Shown here piece by piece: positions 15,046 to 21,238 of a stretch of DNA of 21,238 nt. The DNA is from Actinomycetes bacterium. GTDB lineage: Bacteria > Actinomycetota > Acidimicrobiia > Acidimicrobiales > SZUA-35. The notes under the pieces were generated by a model. It had not been told where the DNA came from and did not search any database. It worked only from the letters and a program-made list of their open reading frames with translations. Position 1 is the first letter of the stretch; every line of letters begins with the position of its first letter. The stretch lies in assembly GCA_024227975.1 (NCBI GenBank), contig JAAETV010000794.1, positions 1 to 21,238 on the forward strand, in the 5' to 3' direction. Made by a program: the position numbers and the translations under genes.

Positions 15046-16751
15046 CGCTGCACGTGAACCCGGTAGTGGCTCCCGACATTCCCCCCGATCTGCGTTGGTT
15101 GTCATCCGAAGATGACAGAGGGAGCCTTGGCCGGTGGCGGGGTCGGGTTGTCCTGCTCGACTTCTGGACCCGGTCGTGTGTGAATTGTGCCCAAGCCGGG
15201 GTCGAGCTCGATCGGTTGGTCGCCCCCTATGGCGACCGGGTACAACTCGTTGGGGTCCACAGCCCCCGGTTCCCAGCTGAGCGGTCGCTGGATGTGGTGC
15301 GAGCGGGAGCAGCCCAGCTCGGCATCAGCCACCCCGTTGTCAACGATCCCGACCTTCGCCTGTGGGGTCTCTACGGTCTTCTGGCCTGGCCGACGGTGGT
15401 CGTGATCGGGCCCGATGGATCGCTCGTGACCAGCGCCGTCGGCGAGTTCGAGATTTCCCGACTGGGCCCTCTCCTCGCCCGCTTGGCTAGGTTCAGTACT
15501 ACAGGGCCGCCTCCTCCGACTGTCTCCAGGACCGGTTCCAGCCGGGGGCGAGAGCTTCGTCATCCGAACCGCTTGCTGGCCGTTGGCCCCGATCGCTGGC
15601 TGGTGTCAGAGGAGCGGGGCGACATGGTCGTGGTGGTTGGTCCCGACTTCGAGATCGAGGCTCGCTTTGAGGGATTCGTCGATCCGCGCGGCCTCTGTGA
15701 GTTGCCTGATGGGCGGATAGCGGTGGCTGACACCGGCCGCCATCAGGTGGTGGCCCTTGATCCCGAGTCGGGCTTGGTCGAGGCCTTGGTGGGGACGGGC
15801 CGTCGGGGAGAGCGCCGGGTTCGCCCCGGCACCCCTGGGCGGGAGGCCGACCTGGCCTCTCCCCATGATGTGGCGGTTTGGGGGGATCGGCTGGTGATTG
15901 CGGTAGCCGGCCACCATCAGCTCCTGGCCGTCCCCGCCCCTGCTGTGCGGTCTGGGGTGGGTCCTGTCGAGATGGTGGCCGGTAGCTCGGCCGAGGGACA
16001 CAAGGACGGTATGGCCCGTCGGGCCCGGTTGGCCATGCCGACGGCTCTCCTGGCCACCCCCGATCGGCTCTGGTTTGTCGATGCTGACTCGTCGTTGCTG
16101 CGCTGGGTCGGTGGCCGACAAGGGGATGGGGCTGAGGTCCAAACGGCCAGCGGCCGATCACCAGCCACCAGCGGTCATGTCGATGGCCCCGCCCAACAGG
16201 CTCTGCTCCAACATCCGGCTGGCCTCGCCATGGACCGAAATCGTCGCATCCTCATTGCTGATGTGTTCAACGGAGCCGTCCGCCGCTTCGATCCAGCCAC
16301 GGGCCAGATGGAGACGGTGTCGTCGGGCCTGGCCGAGCCGACGGCCGTGGCCACAACCAGTGGGCCTACGGACGACGGGGCGGAGATAGTTGTAGTCGAA
16401 CGCGCCGCCAATCGGCTCACACGCCATCCTCTGCGGCCGCGGATCGAGACCGGGCCGAGGTCGACCTTTGGTGCGCCGTCGACCAAGGTCAGGTCTCGTT
16501 TCGAGCTGGTGGCCACCGGGGCCAGGGCCAACCTGGTGATCACGGCCGAGCCCCCAGAACTGGTGGAGTCGGTGACCGGGACGGGGGCTCACCGGATCGT
16601 CGAGCTAGGCGGCAATCAGCAGCGTGGCGTGATACGGATCACGGTCAACGCAGAATGCGACGAGGTCTGCACCCTCGATCACCAGACCTGGTCGATCCCG
16701 GTCGAGCTAGACCCCGACGGCACCGGCACGATCCCCCTCATCCTCCGCTGA
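15039..16751 (+). CDS. Thioredoxin-like/NHL-repeat protein (NHLRC2-like)
   Basis: A 570-residue protein with three parts. A thioredoxin-like domain (about residues 25-155) contains LLDFWTRSCVNCAQ with the CVNC redox pair C47/C50, and AWPTVVVIGPDG. An NHL-type beta-propeller follows (about 170-480) with repeats such as LCELPDGRIAVADTGRHQVV and GLAMDRNRRILIADVFNGAV. A C-terminal beta-sandwich-like segment ends at the stop. This layout is that of NHLRC2-type proteins, found in bacteria and animals, whose biochemical role is poorly defined. No signal peptide is visible, so it is probably cytosolic. The start is uncertain: GTG 15030, ATG 15039, GTG 15054 and GTG 15066 are in frame. ATG 15039 lies 1 bp from the start codon of the divergent ligase. 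Its 3' end overlaps the convergent methyltransferase by 14 bp. Confidence 0.87.
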   Translation: MTSLHVNPVVAPDIPPDLRWLSSEDDRGSLGRWRGRVVLLDFWTRSCVNCAQAGVELDRLVAPYGDRVQLVGVHSPRFPAERSLDVVRAGAAQLGISHPVVNDPDLRLWGLYGLLAWPTVVVIGPDGSLVTSAVGEFEISRLGPLLARLARFSTTGPPPPTVSRTGSSRGRELRHPNRLLAVGPDRWLVSEERGDMVVVVGPDFEIEARFEGFVDPRGLCELPDGRIAVADTGRHQVVALDPESGLVEALVGTGRRGERRVRPGTPGREADLASPHDVAVWGDRLVIAVAGHHQLLAVPAPAVRSGVGPVEMVAGSSAEGHKDGMARRARLAMPTALLATPDRLWFVDADSSLLRWVGGRQGDGAEVQTASGRSPATSGHVDGPAQQALLQHPAGLAMDRNRRILIADVFNGAVRRFDPATGQMETVSSGLAEPTAVATTSGPTDDGAEIVVVERAANRLTRHPLRPRIETGPRSTFGAPSTKVRSRFELVATGARANLVITAEPPELVESVTGTGAHRIVELGGNQQRGVIRITVNAECDEVCTLDHQTWSIPVELDPDGTGTIPLILR

Positions 16752-17595
16752 CGGGCCTGTCCTGTCGCTCCAAGACCAGGACCTCCATCGGAGCTTCTGG
16801 ATCGTGTGGAGCCCCGGTCAGGTCACCGTAGCTAGCCATGACTTCGAGCCCGGCGGCGCTGATGGCAGCGTCGAGGCCTGGTCCGTGCCACCAAGTGGTG
16901 GTGCCACAAACGCGGGCCTCGGCCACGTGCCCGTCGACCACCCACCAGCGTTCGGCCGTTGCCGACTCCTCCTCGAACCACCTGGCTTCTCGGAGTATCA
17001 GATGGTCGGTATCGCTGAACAGCCCCGGCCCCGATGGGTACCAGGGGAGATCGAGGTCGGCCAGCTGGCGGACTCCAGCCCTGGTCGACAGCTCGATCAC
17101 GGCTCGCCCCCGAGGCCGGAGCCAGCGAGCGATGCGCTCCATCACCAAGGTCATCGACGGGAGATCGAAGGTGCTGAGATCGCCATATAGATCGAGGATC
17201 AGATCGAAGGGACCAGTGAGGTCGACGGTCAGCATGTCAGCCAGGTGATAGGAGAGGTCAAGCCCGCGTTCACCGGCCCGCTGCTCGGCCCAGGCGATGG
17301 CGGCGGGAGCGATGTCGACTCCGGCCCCGATGCTGGCTCCGGCGGTCAATCGTTCCAGGTAGAGGCCGGGTCCGCATCCCAGGTCGAGGATCCGAGCCTC
17401 AGTGGGTTCAACCGCCAGTTGCTGGAGGAGCCAGGGGATATGGGAGTCGATGATGGCTGGGCGTCGACTGGCTCGGTCGTGGGCCTCATCGAGGTGTTGA
17501 GCCAGCATCCGGGAGCTGAAGGTCTCGTCGCCCCAGGGCAAGCGAAGCTCACCAGGGACGAGTGGGCGGTGGCTGAGCGGCGACCAGTTGGCCAT
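16738..17595 (-). CDS. Class I SAM-dependent methyltransferase
   Basis: A 285-residue Rossmann-fold methyltransferase. Motif I is ILDLGCGPGLYLERL (about 69-83), the acidic end of strand 2 is GAGVDIAPAAI, motif II is the YHLADML region, and the post-motif helix is FDLILDLYGDLSTF. The C-terminal half (WFEEESATAERWWVVDG, TTTWWHGPGLDAAISAAGLE) is a beta-rich substrate-side part. The substrate cannot be deduced. ATG 17595 (MANWSPLSHRP) is preferred; the frame is open to 17691 with another ATG at 17649, and neither has a clear ribosome-binding site. The 147 bp between this start and the SDR stop at 17743 contain only a weak inverted repeat, CGCCA-GTGTGG-TGGCG at 17691-17706. The stop overlaps the convergent NHL gene by 14 bp. 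Confidence 0.85.
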   Translation of the reverse strand: MANWSPLSHRPLVPGELRLPWGDETFSSRMLAQHLDEAHDRASRRPAIIDSHIPWLLQQLAVEPTEARILDLGCGPGLYLERLTAGASIGAGVDIAPAAIAWAEQRAGERGLDLSYHLADMLTVDLTGPFDLILDLYGDLSTFDLPSMTLVMERIARWLRPRGRAVIELSTRAGVRQLADLDLPWYPSGPGLFSDTDHLILREARWFEEESATAERWWVVDGHVAEARVCGTTTWWHGPGLDAAISAAGLEVMASYGDLTGAPHDPEAPMEVLVLERQDRPVSGG

Positions 17596-17742
17596 ACCCC
17601 TGGAGTCTTGTACGAATCCTGCCGATTTGCTTGGCATCGTGACCGAACTGCACCCGATTGTGTGTCCGATACCGGTGAGGTGGGAGGTCACGCCAGTGTG
17701 GTGGCGCAGCCTGGGTCCGGATTCTACCGGCGGTGGTTCATC

Positions 17743-18498
17743 TCAAATCGCAGTCCATCCGCCGTCGACGAACAGGACCTGGCCGGTCACATAGGTCGAA
17801 GCCTCGGAGGCCAGGAACAGTAGGGCTCCGTCGAGCTCGCCCTCCCGGCCGGGGCGTCCCATGGGGGTGTTGTCGGTGATGTATGACATGCCGCCGTCGG
17901 TGCCGAACATGTCGACGTTCATCTCGGTCTCGAACCAGCCGGGAGCGATCCCGTTGACCCGCACCCCCTTGCGGGCCCACTGGGAGGCCAGCTCCCGGGT
18001 GAGGTTGTGGAGCCCCCCTTTTGATGCGGCGTAGCCTGGCACCTTGAGCCGCCCCCCACCCCCATTGCCGAGGACGGAACCGATATTGATTATCGAGCCC
18101 GGTCGACCCTCGTCCAGCATCCAGCGGGCACTGAGGCGAGCTAGCTCATAGGGGGCAACCAGATTGATCTCCAGCTCATAGCGGAAGCCGTCGAGATCGT
18201 CTTCGATGGCGGGCAAGACACGGGAGATACCGGCATTGTTGACGATCACGTCGACCTGGCCGTATGCGTCGAGAGAGGCGGCCAGCAACCCGGCCGGCGC
18301 CCCCGGGGCCGTCAGATCACAGGGCACGGCAGTGGCCTCGGGTAGGGCGGCGGCTAGGGGGTCGATGCGATCGGCTCGGCGGGCTGCCAACACCACGGCC
18401 GCACCGGCCTCGCCCAGACAATGAGCGAAGCGGTGACCGAGCCCGGAGCTGGCCCCGGTCAGAACCGCCACCTTGCCCTCTAGTGAGAATGAGACCAT
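17743..18498 (-). CDS. Short-chain dehydrogenase/reductase (SDR), first of a pair
   Basis: A 251-residue classical SDR. The cofactor motif TGASSGLG is at 14-21, NNAG at 87-90, and the catalytic Ser141 in NIGSVLG plus Tyr156-x3-Lys160 in GYAASKGG are present. The C-terminal VTGQVLFVDGGW is typical. An Arg-rich end of strand 2 (AARRADR) suggests NADP(H), an inference. It would oxidise or reduce a hydroxyl/keto group on an unknown substrate. It starts 12 nt after the stop of the second SDR on the same strand, with no ribosome-binding site of its own, so it probably depends on transcription and translation from that gene. The two SDRs differ clearly in sequence and are not a recent duplication. 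Confidence 0.9.
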   Translation of the reverse strand: MVSFSLEGKVAVLTGASSGLGHRFAHCLGEAGAAVVLAARRADRIDPLAAALPEATAVPCDLTAPGAPAGLLAASLDAYGQVDVIVNNAGISRVLPAIEDDLDGFRYELEINLVAPYELARLSARWMLDEGRPGSIINIGSVLGNGGGGRLKVPGYAASKGGLHNLTRELASQWARKGVRVNGIAPGWFETEMNVDMFGTDGGMSYITDNTPMGRPGREGELDGALLFLASEASTYVTGQVLFVDGGWTAI

Positions 18499-18510
18499 CG
18501 CAGGAGGAGC

Positions 18511-19383
18511 CTAGAGGCGGCGGACCGTTGGTGCTTGGCCTGTTGTGCCGTGGGCTATGCCGACCATGCGATGAACGTTTCGGGTGTTCTTCAGGCGACC
18601 GAAGATGCGGGGCCCGGCCGAGAGCAGGCCCCCGTCGACGGTGATGGCCTGGCCGCTGACGAAGCCCGAGTCGTCGCCGGCCAACCATAGTGCGGCCCCT
18701 GCGATGTCGGCCCCCTCCCCCCGGCGGGGGATGGGTTGGAGCTCGGTGATCATCTCCTCGGCATCGGCCTCGTTTCCGGAGTGCATCAGGGGGGTGAAGA
18801 TGACGCCGGGGCAGATGGCGTTGACTCGGATGGAGTGCGGGGCCAGCTCGGAGGCCGCCGTCACCGACAGGTTGATGACGGCTGCTTTGGCTGCTGAGTA
18901 GGCCTGGGGTCCTGCCCCACCGCCGAGCCCGGCGATAGATCCGGTGTTGATGATCGAGCCCCCTTCCCCCTGGTCGATCATGATCCGGGCCGCGTGCTTG
19001 ATCCCGAGGAAGACACCGCGGACGAGCACGCCGAAGGTGGCATCCCAGTCGTCGGCCTCAATCTCGGTGATGGGCCCGAAGGCACCCCCTATACCGGCGT
19101 TGTTGAACATGATGTCAAGCCGGCCGAAGGTGTCAACGGCGAGAGCTGCGGCGGCGGCCACATCGTCTTCTCGCGAGACATCGCAGAGGGTGAACCGGGC
19201 CGCCGGGCCAAGGGCGTCGGCCGCGGCCTGGCCGCCCTCGACATTGAAGTCGGCGATGATGACCTTGGCCCCCTCGGCCACGAAACGCTCGGCCGTGGCC
19301 AGCCCCATCCCGCTGGCTGCCCCCGTGATCACGGCCACCCGGCCTTCGAGTTGGCCGGAGCCTGTCTGGTTGTCATCGCTCAT
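18511..19383 (-). CDS. Short-chain dehydrogenase/reductase (SDR), NAD-preferring type
   Basis: A 290-residue classical SDR: TGAASGMG at 20-27, Asp45 at the end of strand 2 (VIIADFN), which favours NAD(H), NNAG at 94-97, and catalytic Ser149, Tyr162 and Lys166 (AYSAAKAA). The standard fold ends near VSGQAITVDGG (about 242-252). The last 35 residues (GPRIFGRLKNTRN...) extend past the usual C-terminus of about 255 residues. The ATG at 19383 is chosen because GGGAGGG (19389-19395) lies 5 nt upstream; the open frame up to 19581 runs into the divergent gene. It is the first gene of a two-SDR operon, divergent from the molybdenum hydroxylase genes. The substrate is unknown; the neighbouring hydroxylase suggests successive oxidation of one compound, but this is speculative. 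Confidence 0.9.
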   Translation of the reverse strand: MSDDNQTGSGQLEGRVAVITGAASGMGLATAERFVAEGAKVIIADFNVEGGQAAADALGPAARFTLCDVSREDDVAAAAALAVDTFGRLDIMFNNAGIGGAFGPITEIEADDWDATFGVLVRGVFLGIKHAARIMIDQGEGGSIINTGSIAGLGGGAGPQAYSAAKAAVINLSVTAASELAPHSIRVNAICPGVIFTPLMHSGNEADAEEMITELQPIPRRGEGADIAGAALWLAGDDSGFVSGQAITVDGGLLSAGPRIFGRLKNTRNVHRMVGIAHGTTGQAPTVRRL

Positions 19384-19413
19384 GGTGACCCTCCCGGTGT
19401 AGGTGCGAGCCCG

Positions 19414-19419
19414 ATCGTA
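19414..19419 (-). promoter_or_regulatory. Candidate -10 box (TACGAT) for the SDR operon
   Basis: On the minus strand TACGAT fits TANNNT. A transcript starting about 7 nt downstream would have a leader of roughly 24 nt containing the GGGAGGG ribosome-binding site. No clear -35 box was found. Confidence 0.3.
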
Positions 19420-19512
19420 GTGCTGCTGCCGGTATCGGCCCAGGTGGCAGCTCGGTGGAGGGCAAGTTGTCAGTCGAGGTGGTTGACCAAGCCCGGAGGA
19501 CCGTGGTGGCGC

Positions 19513-19518
19513 TACCGT
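19513..19518 (+). promoter_or_regulatory. Candidate -10 box (TACCGT) for leaderless transcription of the hydroxylase operon
   Basis: TACCGT fits TANNNT and ends 6 nt before the ATG at 19525, so the transcript would begin at the start codon. A TTGACC at 19483-19488 is too far upstream (24 nt spacer) to be a good -35 partner. Confidence 0.4.
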
Positions 19519-19524
19519 CGGCTC

Positions 19525-21024
19525 ATGGCCAACTCCCTTCATCTTGTGCAACGACCCGGCCAGCGGATCGCCACCTACCACGCCCCAACCACGATCACCG
19601 CCGCCATCGAGGTGTTATCGGCAGCCGGTGAGCGGGCCCGGCCGGTAGCGGGGGCCACCGATCTGCTACTCGAGTTGGAGCGAGGGGGCCGGGCCGGGGT
19701 CGACACCCTCGTCGATCTGAGCACCATCGCCGGTCTCGATGAGATCAACGACGAGGGTGACACCCTGGTCATCGGGCCTCTGGTCACCCACAACCAGATC
19801 GTGGCCTCCGACCTATGCCGCCAGGCTGCCACTCCGCTCGCTCAGGCCTGTCGCGAGATCGGTTCACCCCAGCTTCGCAACCGGGCAACGGTGGCCGGCA
19901 ATGTGGTCACGGCCAGCCCGGCCAACGACACCATTTCGGCCCTGCTGGCCCTGAACGCTTCGGTCGAGCTGACATCACCCCGGGGGCTGCGGACGATGCT
20001 GATCGCCGAGTTCATCACCGGATTTCGGACGACGGCTCTGGCCCCCGGCGAGCTGGTGACCGCGATCATGGTGCCCAAGCTGGGCCCGAACCAGCGAGCC
20101 ATGTTCGTCAAGCTCGGGCTGCGTCGAGCCCAGGCCATCTCGGTCGTCAACCTGGCGGCCGCCATCACCTTCGACGACGACGGTCAAACGGTGAGCGACG
20201 CCACCATCGCCGTGGGTAGTGTCGGCCCCACGGTCATGGTCCTCGACACCGTGGCCGAGTCTCTGCGGGGGCGACCCCTCGCCGAGGCCACCATCACCCA
20301 GGCAGCTGAAGCGGTATCGGCTGCTGTCGAACCGATCGACGATGTGCGGGCCACCGCCGACTACCGGCGGCACCTCAGTGGGGTCATGACGGCCCGGACC
20401 CTCGAGGCTCTGGCCCACGGCCACCACCTGGACCAGTGGATGGCCGACCCGCCCCTCCTGGCCGACCCCGACCAGAGGGTGAGGGGTGGGCCATCGCTGA
20501 CGATCGGAGACCATGATCCCATCACGGTCACCGTGAACGGCTCACCGGTGACAGGGGCCGGAGCCACGTCGTCCAACCTGCTTGACTGGCTCCGAGATCG
20601 AGCCGGAACCAGTGGGGTGAAGGAAGGCTGCGCCGAGGGTGAGTGCGGAGCCTGCACGGTCTACCTCGACGGCGCCGCCGTCATGGCTTGCCTCGTTCCG
20701 GCGGCCCGGGCCGCCAACCATGAGGTGGTGACGGTCGAGGGCCTGGGTTCACCCGACGGGCTCCACCCCATTCAGGAGGCGTTCGTGAGCGAGGCCGCCG
20801 TCCAATGTGGGTTCTGTACCCCGGGTCTGGTGATGGCATCGGCCAAGCTGCTGGAGGAGCACCCCGACCCGACCCGGACCCAGGTGGCCGCCGGGTTGGC
20901 CGGGAACCTGTGCCGATGTACCGGCTACAACGCCGTCCACGCCGCCGTCAAGGCCGCATCGACCAGCGCTACCACTACTGGTACCGCTGGTGCCGGTGCG
21001 ACAGGAGAGGGAGTCGAGCGATGA
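19525..21024 (+). CDS. Molybdenum hydroxylase FAD-binding and [2Fe-2S] subunits fused in one chain
   Basis: A 499-residue fusion. The first half (about 1-290) is the FAD-binding medium subunit of the xanthine dehydrogenase/CO dehydrogenase family: VAGATDLLLELERGG, QLRNRATVAGNVVTASPANDT. The second half (from about 333) is the small iron-sulfur subunit: C369-x4-C374-x2-C377-x11-C389 for the plant-ferredoxin-type cluster, then QC428GFC431 and C463-R-C465 for the second cluster. In xanthine dehydrogenase the order is FeS then FAD; here it is FAD then FeS. Electrons would pass from the Mo subunit through both clusters to FAD. The start is chosen by family N-terminus and the TACCGT box; the longer open frame from 18994 is antisense to the SDR gene. 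The stop overlaps the next start as ATGA, so the subunits are translationally coupled. Confidence 0.93.
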   Translation: MANSLHLVQRPGQRIATYHAPTTITAAIEVLSAAGERARPVAGATDLLLELERGGRAGVDTLVDLSTIAGLDEINDEGDTLVIGPLVTHNQIVASDLCRQAATPLAQACREIGSPQLRNRATVAGNVVTASPANDTISALLALNASVELTSPRGLRTMLIAEFITGFRTTALAPGELVTAIMVPKLGPNQRAMFVKLGLRRAQAISVVNLAAAITFDDDGQTVSDATIAVGSVGPTVMVLDTVAESLRGRPLAEATITQAAEAVSAAVEPIDDVRATADYRRHLSGVMTARTLEALAHGHHLDQWMADPPLLADPDQRVRGGPSLTIGDHDPITVTVNGSPVTGAGATSSNLLDWLRDRAGTSGVKEGCAEGECGACTVYLDGAAVMACLVPAARAANHEVVTVEGLGSPDGLHPIQEAFVSEAAVQCGFCTPGLVMASAKLLEEHPDPTRTQVAAGLAGNLCRCTGYNAVHAAVKAASTSATTTGTAGAGATGEGVER

Positions 21025-21238
21025 GTGTCGGCCAGCGAGCGATCCGGATCGATGCCGAAGCCAAGGTGACTGGGGTCGCTACCTACCCAGCCGATCGGAT
21101 TCCCGACGATGCTCTGGTGGCCAAGGTCGTGTTCACCGATCAGCCCCACGCCGAGCTGATCGCCCTCGACCTGACGGCGGCCGAAGCGGTACCGGGAGTG
21201 GTGGCCGTGTTCGGCGCGGCCGACGTGCCGGTCAACAA
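21021..21238 (+). CDS. Molybdenum hydroxylase large (molybdopterin-binding) subunit, 3' truncated by window end
   Basis: The ATG at 21021 overlaps the stop of the preceding FAD/FeS gene (ATGA). The first 72 codons read MSVGQRAIRIDAEAKVTGVA... and continue through DALVAKVVFTDQPHAELIALDL and VPGVVAVFGAADVP. This is the a/b hammerhead domain that opens xanthine dehydrogenase, aldehyde oxidase and CO dehydrogenase large subunits. The active-site loop that separates CO dehydrogenases from other hydroxylases lies beyond the window, so the substrate cannot be assigned. AGGAG at 21003-21007 is 13 nt upstream, rather far; coupling to the upstream gene is the likelier initiation route. Confidence 0.9.
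   Translation, partial: MSVGQRAIRIDAEAKVTGVATYPADRIPDDALVAKVVFTDQPHAELIALDLTAAEAVPGVVAVFGAADVPVN

Noticed and set aside
17691..17706. CGCCA-GTGTGG-TGGCG inverted repeat as terminator of the SDR operon.
   Set aside because: A five-pair stem is too short to support as a feature and has no T-run.
18994..19524. An N-terminal extension of the FAD/FeS fusion by 177 codons.
   Set aside because: It is antisense to the SDR coding region and shows no homology; the FAD domain begins at 19525 behind a TANNNT box.

Overview
The window is high-GC, gene-dense DNA with a strong G/C bias at third codon positions. It carries many actinobacterial-style acyl-CoA and short-chain dehydrogenase genes, a mycothiol-dependent-isomerase-type protein, a WhiG/FliA-type sigma factor, and several starts that look leaderless behind a TANNNT -10 box. 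It best fits an Actinomycetota chromosome, plausibly an Acidimicrobiia-like lineage. That placement is inferred from gene content, not from a phylogenetic marker. I see no tRNA, rRNA, CRISPR array, insertion sequence, integrase or phage gene.

Layout. A truncated crotonase-fold gene (3-770) is followed by a soluble molybdopterin/[4Fe-4S] oxidoreductase (1004-3049). A 46-residue putative membrane protein (3068-3208), too short for routine gene calling, is stop/start coupled to a saccharopine-dehydrogenase-like NAD(P) protein (3208-4209). A sigma-28/WhiG-family sigma factor (4366-5253) lies behind two tandem copies of a CTCAAGTT-N13-GTCGA element. It converges with a minus-strand operon, rpmB-rpmG-plsC-like-MDMPI-like (7442 down to 5250). 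A 2-keto-4-pentenoate hydratase/fumarylacetoacetase-family gene (7569-8360) converges on a 1144-residue single-chain acyl-CoA carboxylase (11862 down to 8428). The 67-bp gap between them holds a tandem repeat and an 11-bp perfect hairpin.

Divergent from the carboxylase is a ketosynthase-acyl carrier protein pair (11947-13498), facing an acyl-CoA/acyl-acid ligase on the minus strand (15045-13504). A thioredoxin/NHL-repeat protein related to NHLRC2 (15039-16751) starts 1 bp away from the ligase start. After it come a SAM methyltransferase (minus), two short-chain dehydrogenases (minus), and a molybdenum hydroxylase operon. That operon begins with a FAD-[2Fe-2S] fusion (19525-21024) and the first 72 codons of the large molybdenum subunit.

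Taken together: the content is mainly oxidative and lipid-type metabolism (acyl-CoA carboxylation, ketosynthase/ACP, acyl activation, crotonase, SDRs, two different molybdenum enzymes), interleaved with housekeeping genes (L28, L33, PlsC) and one regulator. The carboxylase/ketosynthase/ACP/ligase group is the most coherent candidate for a specialised pathway. The tandem promoter-like elements upstream of the sigma gene are the clearest regulatory signal.
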